A stretch of DNA of 64,000 nucleotides from BMS3ABIN03 sp964418885 (GTDB taxonomy: Bacteria > Bacteroidota > Ignavibacteria > Ignavibacteriales > Ignavibacteriaceae), in assembly GCA_964418885.1 (NCBI GenBank), contig CAYQNW010000005.1, forward strand, positions 1 to 64,000, in the 5' to 3' direction. Both the position numbers and the translations under genes were made by a program. Of this stretch, positions 8,184 through 15,661 are shown in pieces; positions within the stretch are counted from its first letter, which is position 1; each line of letters starts with the position of its first letter. The notes beneath the pieces are model-generated. The model worked only from the letters and a program-made list of their open reading frames with translations, was not told the DNA's origin and ran no database searches.

Positions 8184-9125
8184 TTAGTGTATTATAATGC
8201 TTTTTTCTGTTTCTTTAAGTTCATCCGGTATCACGGATAAAATCTCTGCTTTAAGAGTTTTAACCAGTCGCAGTTTGGAAACCGTTTTGTTATACACTAA
8301 CCCGATTTCTCTTTTGGGTGCTGGCTCCGGAAATTTTCTTATCAGTTTTTGCTGATTTGAATCAGTAATATATTGAATTGCCAGATAAGGAAGCAAAGTA
8401 ATTCCGAAGTTATTTTCTACTAATTTTTTTAAAGTGTCTAAGTTGCCGCTCTCAAATAAAACTTTACTCGATTTATTACAAAGCTCTCTTTCAGAACTTT
8501 TACAAATTTTTAAAGCCTGGTCGCGGAAGCAATGCCCCTCTTCCAGGAGCAGCAATTCTTCAACATCTATATCGTCAACGGTTATTGATTCTTTTTCATA
8601 CAACCTGTGTGTTTCAGGAATATAAGCGATGAATGGTTCATGATACAAAGTCTCCTCAACAATTCCGGGATGATTTAACGGCAAAGCTAAAATTCCAATA
8701 TCAACTTTATCTTTATTTAATGCACTCACTATTTCCGCCGTAAGTGCTTCGTTGATAAGTAATTCCACTGCAGGATATTTTTCCGTAAAAGATTTTAAAA
8801 CCATTGGTAGTAAATACGGCGAAACCGTCGGAATAACACCAACTCTTAATCTTCCGCCGAAGTTACCTGTTTCATTTTCCACAACATTTTGAAGCTCGTT
8901 CTTTTCCTGCAGAATAATCCTTGCCTGCCGGATAACCTTTTCACCAACTTCTGTAGTTGCAACCGGATGTTTACTGCGGTCGAAAATCAGAATACCGAGT
9001 TCATCTTCCAGCTTCTGAATCTGCATACTTAAAGTGGGTTGCGTTACAAAACAATGCTTCGAAGCTTCGGAAAAATTACCATAGGTATCGACTGCAACTA
9101 TATATTCCAACTGTGATAACGTCAT
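8184..9125 (-). CDS. oxyR: OxyR-type LysR family peroxide sensor
   Basis: A LysR-type regulator with N-terminal winged HTH (LEYIVAVDTYGNFSEASKHC, then TQPTLSMQIQKLEDELG) and a substrate-binding-like sensor domain. The redox segment reads EEGHCFRDQALKIC. Counting from the Met at 9125, the two cysteines fall at residues 199 and 208, the same numbers and spacing as the disulphide-forming pair of Escherichia coli OxyR. I chose that start over an in-frame Met ten codons upstream (9155) for this reason and because LysR proteins usually begin just before the TLSQLEY segment. It should activate peroxide-defence genes. The hotdog thioesterase follows one base downstream. Confidence 0.9.
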   Translation of the reverse strand: MTLSQLEYIVAVDTYGNFSEASKHCFVTQPTLSMQIQKLEDELGILIFDRSKHPVATTEVGEKVIRQARIILQEKNELQNVVENETGNFGGRLRVGVIPTVSPYLLPMVLKSFTEKYPAVELLINEALTAEIVSALNKDKVDIGILALPLNHPGIVEETLYHEPFIAYIPETHRLYEKESITVDDIDVEELLLLEEGHCFRDQALKICKSSERELCNKSSKVLFESGNLDTLKKLVENNFGITLLPYLAIQYITDSNQQKLIRKFPEPAPKREIGLVYNKTVSKLRLVKTLKAEILSVIPDELKETEKSIIIH

Positions 9126-9233
9126 ATTCAATGCTGGAAATATAGTTAAAGTCATAAATGAAATAAAATTTGAATAGGATGTAAAAACAGGAGTAACTTA
9201 ATTCGTTACATGTGTAAAGGAAGTGTGAAAGAT

Positions 9234-9992
9234 TTATATCGATTTCATATCATCCAAAAACGGTAACTTTTCCCTCACTTCACGAACGTAATCCTTATTC
9301 AATTCTGTAACTATTACTTTCTCTTCATTTTCAACCGATACAATTTCTTTTCCCATTGGATCAAACACACTGCTAAAACCTGGATAGTGAAGTTTTGAAT
9401 CATTCCCTACCCTGTTAACACCGGCAACGTAGCACTGGTTTTCAATTGCGCGTGCCTTAAGCAAAGTTCGCCAGTGATCAATCCTTGTATCTGGCCAATT
9501 GGCAATATTGATTAAAAGGTGTGCTCTTCGCTTTCCGTATTTTCTATAAAGCTCAGGAAATCGTAAATCATAACAAATACTTAGACCTATTTTCCACTTG
9601 TTTATTTTACTTAATGCAGGTTTTGCACCTGCATTGTAATGTTCATTTTCACCTGAATAAGAAAAAGGATAATTCTTCCTGTATAGCTTTACAAGTTTTC
9701 CATCCGGTTTGATATGAATAAGTGTGTTATAAAAGCAGTTATTTCTTTTTTCAACGATTCCCGCAAATACATGCGAATTCTTAGATTGTGCAAGCTCTGA
9801 AAAAAACCTGAAACTATTTCCCTGAATTCCCTCAGCAACTAATTCAGACTTCATTGTAAATCCAGTTAATGTCATTTCAGGAAAAAGAAAAAGTTCGCCA
9901 TCTTTTACACCAGAGGTAAGCACACGTAACTTTTCTTTATTTGCTTCTTTGTTTTCCCAAACGGGATTGTATTGTACAAGCGCAATTTTCAT
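9234..9992 (-). CDS. Nitrilase-family carbon-nitrogen hydrolase, omega-amidase-like
   Basis: A 252-residue cytoplasmic hydrolase with the complete nitrilase triad: Glu39 in FLFPEMTLTGF, Lys106 in LYRKNYPFSYSGE, and Cys140 in LSICYDLRFPELYR. The motif around Lys and the DLRFPELYR sequence match the YafV/Nit2 omega-amidases, which hydrolyse alpha-ketoglutaramate or alpha-ketosuccinamate left by glutamine or asparagine transamination. Length fits that group. It lies 108 bases upstream of oxyR on the same strand. Exact substrate is inferred from family likeness only. Confidence 0.85.
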   Translation of the reverse strand: MKIALVQYNPVWENKEANKEKLRVLTSGVKDGELFLFPEMTLTGFTMKSELVAEGIQGNSFRFFSELAQSKNSHVFAGIVEKRNNCFYNTLIHIKPDGKLVKLYRKNYPFSYSGENEHYNAGAKPALSKINKWKIGLSICYDLRFPELYRKYGKRRAHLLINIANWPDTRIDHWRTLLKARAIENQCYVAGVNRVGNDSKLHYPGFSSVFDPMGKEIVSVENEEKVIVTELNKDYVREVREKLPFLDDMKSI

Positions 9993-10194
9993 TATAAATT
10001 AATTCTTATTATATAAAGCTAAGATAAAAAAATCACATTTCTTTTGTTTGTTATGTTTTAAAAATCCATTTAGATGTATAATTAATCAATCATAAACAAA
10101 AGATATTTTTCTTTCTTGTAACATTAATCTGCTGACTTCTAATTCCTAATTAATTATATTTGCACTCAAATTTAATCAAAGAGAAAAAAGGAAA

Positions 10195-11232
10195 ATGGAA
10201 AAGATACCAGTTGCAATACTTGGAGCCACAGGAAGTGTCGGACAAAAATTTATCCAGTTATTAATAAATCATCCCTGGTTTGAAATAAAAGAACTTGCCG
10301 CTTCGGAAACATCTGCAGGAAAGAAATACAAAGATGCAGTTGAATGGTTTGTTTCCGATGAAATACCGGAACAGGTTGCAAACATAGAAGTAAAAAAATG
10401 TGAACCTGATTTAGATTGCAAGGTTGCATTCTCCGGTCTCGATTCAAATATTGCCGGAGAAGTGGAAACCGCATTTGCTAATAAAGGTTATAAAGTAATT
10501 TCCAATTCACGTAATCATAGGATGGATGAAGATGTACCTCTTCTCATTCCTGAAATTAATCCCGATCATATAGAATTAATTAAAAAGCAGAAATACGGTG
10601 ATGGGTTTATAGTTACAAATCCTAATTGTTCTACAATCGGTATGACACTTGCACTAAAACCTATCATCGATGATTTTGGAATAAGCGATATTAATGTTGT
10701 AACGATGCAGGCAATTTCCGGTGCGGGTAATCCGAAGAAGGTAGAATTGAATATAGATGATAATGTCATACCATGGATAAAAGGTGAAGAAGAAAAGATG
10801 GAAACCGAACCATTGAAAATCTTTGGAACTTTGAACAATGAGAAAATTCATTTCAACGAGATGAATATCAGCGCACAGTGCAACAGGGTTAATGTAACCG
10901 ATGGTCATCTTGAAGCCGTTCAAATCAGATTAAAGAAACAAGTTGATAAAAAAGATATCATAGATTCCTGGAATAATTTTTCATCAGAACCGCAGAAACT
11001 GGAATTACCAACCGCGCCTAAAAAACCAATCCACTATTTTGATGAAGATGCTTTTCCACAACCTAAAATTCACAGAAATATTGAGAACGGAATGGCTGCA
11101 GCTACAGGCAGACTCAGACCGGATAAGTTTTTTGATTTCAAATTTGTGGTTTTATCACATAATACTGTTAGAGGTGCTGCCGGCGGGGCAATACTTTGCG
11201 CTGAACTTTTAAAAGCTAAAGGCTACATTTAA
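10195..11232 (+). CDS. asd: Aspartate-semialdehyde dehydrogenase
   Basis: Makes aspartate-4-semialdehyde from aspartyl phosphate with NADPH, the branch point to lysine/diaminopimelate, threonine and methionine. The 345-residue protein starts with the nucleotide motif VAILGATGSVGQKFI, has the catalytic Cys145 in TNPNCSTIGMTLALKP, the AISGAGNP loop and the C-terminal HNTVRGAAGGAILCAELL helix. The pattern is closer to the archaeal/fungal-type enzyme than to the E. coli type. It stands alone on the plus strand with about 200 bases upstream, where TATATTTG (10155-10162) resembles a Bacteroidota -7 element but without a convincing -33 partner. Confidence 0.93.
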   Translation: MEKIPVAILGATGSVGQKFIQLLINHPWFEIKELAASETSAGKKYKDAVEWFVSDEIPEQVANIEVKKCEPDLDCKVAFSGLDSNIAGEVETAFANKGYKVISNSRNHRMDEDVPLLIPEINPDHIELIKKQKYGDGFIVTNPNCSTIGMTLALKPIIDDFGISDINVVTMQAISGAGNPKKVELNIDDNVIPWIKGEEEKMETEPLKIFGTLNNEKIHFNEMNISAQCNRVNVTDGHLEAVQIRLKKQVDKKDIIDSWNNFSSEPQKLELPTAPKKPIHYFDEDAFPQPKIHRNIENGMAAATGRLRPDKFFDFKFVVLSHNTVRGAAGGAILCAELLKAKGYI

Positions 11233-11330
11233 CGGGTATTCAGTACATTTCTGTTAATATACTCGGATTTTCATTTTTTAGGAATGAAGCTTTCCTTATT
11301 TTTGCCTGATTTTTTATTAAATTTTTCCTG

Positions 11331-12767
11331 ATGAATAACTCCTTCGAATATAATTTCGATCTTTTTGACCATTTCCCCAGCATGTATTTCCTGCTCGGTG
11401 CAGATGGAAGAATTCTGAAAACTAACTCTGCAGCTAATGAAATCCTTGGCAAAGCCGGGGGTGTTGATCACTATGCTGAAATATTCGATCTGGTCGAATT
11501 ATGTGATAGAACAAAAGCACTGAATATTTTTAAAAAATGTCTGGATAAAAAGACTTTTGGTCATTGCCAGACCAGATTTTTCATTGATAAAAAACTGATC
11601 AATATAAATCTCACTTTTACGATTCCTATCACCGGGAAGGATAAAAGTGATACTAAAATTATTGCAGTTGCGCGGGACATTACAGAAGAAAAACAAAAAG
11701 AAGCAGAACTGCTTCGCTTCTACAATATAGCTGAAGGGACAGTTAATCCCGTACAGATTACGGATTTAACCGGCAAAATGATTTATGTAAATCCCGCTTT
11801 TGTAAAAATAAGTGGTTACGGTAAAGAAGAATTGCTTGGAAAAAATCCGAGAATTTTCGGCAGCGGAAAAACTTCAAAAAAATTCTGGGACAAAGTTTGG
11901 GAAGTTATATCAAGCGGAAAAGTATGGTCCGGTGAAATTGAAGATACTAAGAAAAACGGCGAACCATTTTATTCCCAATTGCTGATCTCACCAATTCTTG
12001 ATAAAGAAGAAAAAATTATGGGATATTTTGGCATACACAGAGACGTGAGTGAAAAAAGAATTTTAGAGAAACAATTAATACATACTCAAAAAATGGAAAG
12101 CATTGGTACGCTTGCCGCAGGAATCGCACACGAGGTTGGTAACCCGCTCGCATCGATCTCTGCGCTTGTTCAGGTTGTTCAAAGAGATACGAATGATGCA
12201 TTTATAAAAGAAAAACTAGGATTGGTAAAAAGCCAGGTTACCAGAATCTCAAAAATCATTCGGGATCTTGTTGATTTTTCAAGACCGTCGAATTATGAAC
12301 TTCACCTTACCGACATTAATAAGAGTATAGTTGAAGCTGTCGAGATTACAAAAGTTGGAACAAAAGCAAAGAGCATACAATTCAATATGAAATTAAGTGA
12401 TGATGTTCCGGCACTTCCATTAATTCCTGACCAGATCCACCAGGTTTTTCTTAACATATTAATAAATGCAGTAGATGCAATAACTGAAGCTAATATGAAC
12501 GGAAAACCAAACTCTATCGAAGTAAAATCTTTTGTTGATGACGGATATGTAATGGTAACATTTAAAGATACCGGTCCGGGTATCGAAGAAAATAATTTGA
12601 ACAAAGTCTTCGAACCGTTCTTTACTACAAAGGGTCAGGGAAAAGGGACAGGTCTTGGATTATGGGTTAGTTATGGAATTGTTAAAAGTTTCCAGGGCGA
12701 TATAAACATTAAAAGTGAACCGGGTGAGAGAACTACTTTTACAATAACTTTACCAATTGAAACTTAA
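11331..12767 (+). CDS. PAS-domain sensor histidine kinase (NtrB-like)
   Basis: A 478-residue soluble kinase with no membrane segment. The domains are a first PAS (about 10-115), a second PAS with a PAC motif (about 128-250, ending GYFGIHRDVSEKR), a HisKA dimer domain with His267 in LAAGIAHEVGNPLAS, and a C-terminal HATPase domain (N box ILINAVDAI, G boxes DTGPGI and GKGTGLGL). The HEVGNP box and cytoplasmic layout are as in NtrB-type kinases that pair with sigma-54 activators. The partner response regulator starts 14 bases downstream. The signal is not evident; PAS domains could bind haem, flavin or a small metabolite. Confidence 0.93.
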   Translation: MNNSFEYNFDLFDHFPSMYFLLGADGRILKTNSAANEILGKAGGVDHYAEIFDLVELCDRTKALNIFKKCLDKKTFGHCQTRFFIDKKLININLTFTIPITGKDKSDTKIIAVARDITEEKQKEAELLRFYNIAEGTVNPVQITDLTGKMIYVNPAFVKISGYGKEELLGKNPRIFGSGKTSKKFWDKVWEVISSGKVWSGEIEDTKKNGEPFYSQLLISPILDKEEKIMGYFGIHRDVSEKRILEKQLIHTQKMESIGTLAAGIAHEVGNPLASISALVQVVQRDTNDAFIKEKLGLVKSQVTRISKIIRDLVDFSRPSNYELHLTDINKSIVEAVEITKVGTKAKSIQFNMKLSDDVPALPLIPDQIHQVFLNILINAVDAITEANMNGKPNSIEVKSFVDDGYVMVTFKDTGPGIEENNLNKVFEPFFTTKGQGKGTGLGLWVSYGIVKSFQGDINIKSEPGERTTFTITLPIET

Positions 12768-12781
12768 CACGGGAAAATTAA

Positions 12782-14137
12782 ATGCCGAAAAGAATATTAG
12801 TCGTTGATGATGAACAGATTATAAGAGAATCGATTTCTTACGTTCTAACCAAAGAAAATTACGAAGTAAGTGAAGCTGAGAATGGAAAAATTGCTTATGA
12901 AAAATTACTTGAAAATCCCTTCGATCTCATAATTACCGATCTTGAAATGCCGGAAATGAAAGGTGTTGAACTTCTTGAGAAGATTAGAGATTTAAGTGTT
13001 CAGACTTCAACAATGGTTGTTACCGCTTACGGTTCGTTGGATACTGCGATTTCCGCATTAAGAAGCGGTGCGAGCGATTATATTTTAAAGCCTATTGAAT
13101 TCGATGAACTTCTAATAAAAGTAAAAAAATTGTTCGAAATAAAAAATCTTCTGACAGAAAACCAGATAATGAGAAATGAAATACAAAGAAATACGGATGA
13201 TCTGAAGATAGTTGGGAAAAGCAGACAAATAAAAAAAGTATTTGATGTTATTAAATCTGTTGCCGATACTGAAAGCACGGTGTTAATTACAGGGCGAAGC
13301 GGTACCGGGAAAGAGCTTGTTGCAAGAGCGCTTCATTTTACATCTAAAAGGAAAAATCATCCTTTTATTGTTGTTAATTGTGGTGCTATTTCTGATAACC
13401 TTATAGAAAGTGAATTATTCGGCCATAAGAAAGGAGCGTTTACAGGTGCCGTAAGTGATAAAGATGGTTTTATGAAAGCGGCAAATAGCGGTACGTTGTT
13501 CCTCGATGAAATCGGTGAGATGCCGTCGAATCTGCAGGTAAAGCTTCTTCGGGCTATCCAGGAAAAAGAATACACTCCTGTCGGTACAACTTCTTCGTTG
13601 CCCGTGAATGTAAGATTCATTGCTTCAACCAATAAAGATTTAAGTGAAGAAGTTAAAGAAGGGAATTTCCGTGAAGATCTGTTTTACAGGCTTAATGTAA
13701 TTGAGATTAAACTTCCATCTCTCCGGGACAGGCAGGAAGATATTCCCTTGATAGCTAATCACTTTGTAGATAAATATCGGAAAGAAATGAATAAGCCGGT
13801 CAAAGGAATTTCCGAGGAGGCGATGCGAATCTTAATCAACCACGAGTGGAAAGGCGAGGTAAGAGAACTTGAAAACGTAATTGAGAGATCTTTAATTTTT
13901 TGTGATAATGAATATATTGATAAAAAAGATTTGCCGGAATCGTTTGTGGATGAGGATGGTGCTTTTAGTTTCTCATTGAGCGGTTCACTTGAAGATTCGG
14001 TTAAAAAATATGAACGTGATATTATAATGAACGCACTTGAAAGTAATCAATTCAACAAAGAGAAAACAGCAGATGATTTGAAGGTAGGACTTTCAACTTT
14101 GTACAGGAAATTAAAAGAACTGAACATAAAACTTTGA
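12782..14137 (+). CDS. Sigma-54-dependent response regulator (NtrC/AtoC family)
   Basis: A 451-residue activator with three domains: receiver (1-120) with phosphoacceptor Asp53 in LIITDLEMPEMKG and conserved Lys in ILKPIEF; AAA+ central domain with Walker A GRSGTGKE (about 171-178), the sigma-54 contact loop GAFTGA (218-223) and Walker B LFLDEIGEMP; and a C-terminal Fis-type HTH (EKTADDLKVGLSTLYRKLKEL). All parts needed to open sigma-54 promoters are present. Its kinase lies 14 bases upstream. A strong sigma-54 promoter match lies 170 bases downstream, before the gene at 14387, which makes that gene a likely target. Confidence 0.95.
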   Translation: MPKRILVVDDEQIIRESISYVLTKENYEVSEAENGKIAYEKLLENPFDLIITDLEMPEMKGVELLEKIRDLSVQTSTMVVTAYGSLDTAISALRSGASDYILKPIEFDELLIKVKKLFEIKNLLTENQIMRNEIQRNTDDLKIVGKSRQIKKVFDVIKSVADTESTVLITGRSGTGKELVARALHFTSKRKNHPFIVVNCGAISDNLIESELFGHKKGAFTGAVSDKDGFMKAANSGTLFLDEIGEMPSNLQVKLLRAIQEKEYTPVGTTSSLPVNVRFIASTNKDLSEEVKEGNFREDLFYRLNVIEIKLPSLRDRQEDIPLIANHFVDKYRKEMNKPVKGISEEAMRILINHEWKGEVRELENVIERSLIFCDNEYIDKKDLPESFVDEDGAFSFSLSGSLEDSVKKYERDIIMNALESNQFNKEKTADDLKVGLSTLYRKLKELNIKL

Positions 14138-14308
14138 TTTTACAAACAGTTGTCTGAATATACCCTTTCTCAAATATTAAAATCATCAATTATACGGGTT
14201 TCAATTACGAGAAAACCATTATTTGCTGTTTAGTCTTTATTGCCGATTTTGTCCTTGTTTTTATTAAAATAATTATTTTTCAAACCAATCTTATATAACC
14301 CGATATTC

Positions 14309-14324
14309 TGGCACGCAAATAGCC
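14309..14324 (+). promoter_or_regulatory. Sigma-54 (-24/-12) promoter
   Basis: TGGCACGCAAATAGCC matches the consensus TGGCACG-N4-TTGCW at 14 of the 16 positions (counting the four N positions), with the invariant GG and GC exactly ten bases apart. Transcription would begin near 14335-14337, about 50 bases before the GTG of the next gene. The gene immediately before it encodes a sigma-54 activator. No upstream activator palindrome could be assigned. Confidence 0.7.
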
Positions 14325-14343
14325 CTTCAGACCCAAATCCTCC

Positions 14344-14354
14344 CCCTCAGGGGA
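14344..14354. repeat. Short hairpin CCCC-tca-GGGG
   Basis: CCCCTCAGGGG can form a tight hairpin between the sigma-54 site and the downstream GTG start, that is, within the expected 5-prime leader. It may only be a fragment of an intergenic repeat (compare CTCCCCC..GGGGGAG at 30920-30947). Confidence 0.3.
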
Positions 14355-14386
14355 ATTGATAACATAAGAAATAAGATTGAATAACT

Positions 14387-14761
14387 GTGAAAAAAGTTCT
14401 CTTTTATAGTCCTGACTTCAGCTTGTGCTACAGTTTGCTGGTCTATTTACAGGATAGATACGATGTTACTTCATCAACTGATATAAATGTGCTGAAATCA
14501 CTTTCCAGGAATAGTTATTTCGATTTGCTTGTTATTGATTCCGAACCTGATTGTAAAGTTGAAGAACTCTGTTCCCAGATAAAAAGCTCTAATCCCGATC
14601 TTAAAATTATTCTCACCTATGTTTACGATAAAAAAATGAACTTGGCTGAAAACCGTGTAAAGAAGATTATTACCGGTGTACTTTACAAACCGTTCGATCT
14701 CTCCGAGTTTGCAAAATTCCTTCCGTCTGTAATTTCCGAAGCAGGCTCTCAGGCTGTTTAA
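14387..14761 (+). CDS. Degenerate response-regulator receiver protein
   Basis: A 124-residue stand-alone receiver-like domain starting at a GTG codon. The expected fold order is visible: strand KKVLFYSPD, helix, strand YDVTSS, strand FDLLVIDSEP with an Asp at the phosphoacceptor position (about residue 51), strand LKIILTYVYD and strand GVLYKPFDL with the conserved Lys-Pro. The acidic pair that normally follows the first strand is missing (a single Asp after SP), so phosphorylation is uncertain. There is no output domain. The sigma-54 promoter just upstream links it to the adjacent NtrC-like pair. Confidence 0.65.
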   Translation: MKKVLFYSPDFSLCYSLLVYLQDRYDVTSSTDINVLKSLSRNSYFDLLVIDSEPDCKVEELCSQIKSSNPDLKIILTYVYDKKMNLAENRVKKIITGVLYKPFDLSEFAKFLPSVISEAGSQAV

Positions 14762-14811
14762 CACTTCTTTTTATTATTTTATTAGTGTGTAATTCAAAAA
14801 GAATTTTTAAA

Positions 14812-15225
14812 ATGAATAACTACGCAGTAAGCGACGAAAAGTCGAAATTAGACATTAATTTTATTCATTCATTTATAAGAAATTCATACTGGGGAAAAGG
14901 CAGATCTCTCGAGGATGTAACTGAAACGATTGAGAACTCTGATTGTTTTGGTATTTATGATAACAATGAACAAATCGGGTTTGCACGTGTCGTTTCCGAT
15001 CATGTGATCTTTGCTTATCTTTTTGATGTATTTATTATTGAAGAATACCGTGGTCGCGGATTGTCAAAAATTCTTTTGAATGCAGTCTTTGAAAGTCCGA
15101 AGTATAAAAAGGTTAGGAAATGGTATTTAGCAACGCGAGACACACATAAACTTTATAAAAAGTTCGGATTTCAACCGCTCGCCAAACCTGAAAGACTGAT
15201 GGAAAAAGTTATTGCCGGGAAATAA
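14812..15225 (+). CDS. GNAT family N-acetyltransferase
   Basis: A 137-residue acetyltransferase. The acetyl-CoA binding motif A is FIIEEYRGRGLSKILLNAV (about residues 77-95), preceded by the strand FARVVSDHVIFAYLFDV and followed by WYLATRDTHKLYKKFGFQPL, all typical of the small GNAT group often annotated as YjgM/ArsN2-like. The open frame extends upstream to a GTG at 14785, but the ATG at 14812 fits the family start and is preferred. The acceptor is unknown. It follows the degenerate receiver gene by about 50 bases and may share its transcript. Confidence 0.85.
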   Translation: MNNYAVSDEKSKLDINFIHSFIRNSYWGKGRSLEDVTETIENSDCFGIYDNNEQIGFARVVSDHVIFAYLFDVFIIEEYRGRGLSKILLNAVFESPKYKKVRKWYLATRDTHKLYKKFGFQPLAKPERLMEKVIAGK

Positions 15226-15313
15226 TAGCTACAGTTCAAATTCAACTATAAAAATACTTCGTTTGTGAAAAACAATATTCTTTCTAAACATTGCGAATAA
15301 ATATTTTGAAAAT

Positions 15314-15329
15314 TTCTCACCTGTGAGAA
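15314..15329. promoter_or_regulatory. Candidate operator palindrome upstream of cytochrome locus
   Basis: TTCTCACCTGTGAGAA is a perfect 7-2-7 inverted repeat in an AT-rich intergenic region, lying 114 bases before a possible micro-ORF and 333 bases before the first cytochrome gene. Its size suits a dimeric regulator site. The regulator is unknown. Confidence 0.35.
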
Positions 15330-15442
15330 GACAAATCATGGAATGTTGATTTTTGACAAATTTTAACAATCGGAAACTGGTATTTTGTTTGTTTAATGCA
15401 GGAATTAGAAATTTTTTAATAAAGTAAATCTTTGAAGCAAAA

Positions 15443-15520
15443 ATGAAAAACCTCCTTTTCTTTTTTATTTTCATCATTTTAATTATAGGTTTGTACGGTT
15501 TTGCTTTTTCGATGACCTGA
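15443..15520 (+). CDS. Possible 25-residue single-pass membrane peptide
   Basis: An ATG-started micro-ORF whose product begins KNLLFFFIFIILIIG and is almost entirely one hydrophobic helix ending FAFSMT. Small one-helix proteins often accompany respiratory membrane complexes, and the next gene is a membrane multihaem cytochrome 141 bases downstream. AT-rich DNA can make such ORFs by chance, and the ribosome site (GAAG) is weak. Confidence 0.3.
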   Translation: MKNLLFFFIFIILIIGLYGFAFSMT

Positions 15521-15661
15521 TCATCGCAACTGCATTAAACTACTTTTTTAAAACTCTTCAATAAATAAAGAGAGTAATTATTATTTTAGTTGTTCAATAG
15601 TTATTCTTTACCATTAACTAATATGTTTTTTCCGCAGGAAATCTAAATAGATCAGGCTAAT

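Larger units (their letters stand above)
15226..15661. other. Intergenic leader of the cytochrome locus
   Basis: This 436-base stretch separates the GNAT gene from the first multihaem cytochrome. It contains a perfect 16-base palindrome at 15314-15329, a possible 25-codon membrane peptide at 15443-15520, and otherwise AT-rich DNA with no clear promoter elements. The promoter of the cytochrome genes must lie here if they form an operon. Confidence 0.5.

Noticed and set aside
10155..10162. Bacteroidota-type -7 promoter box TATATTTG before asd
   Set aside because: No -33 TTG partner at proper distance, and AT-rich DNA gives such matches often.
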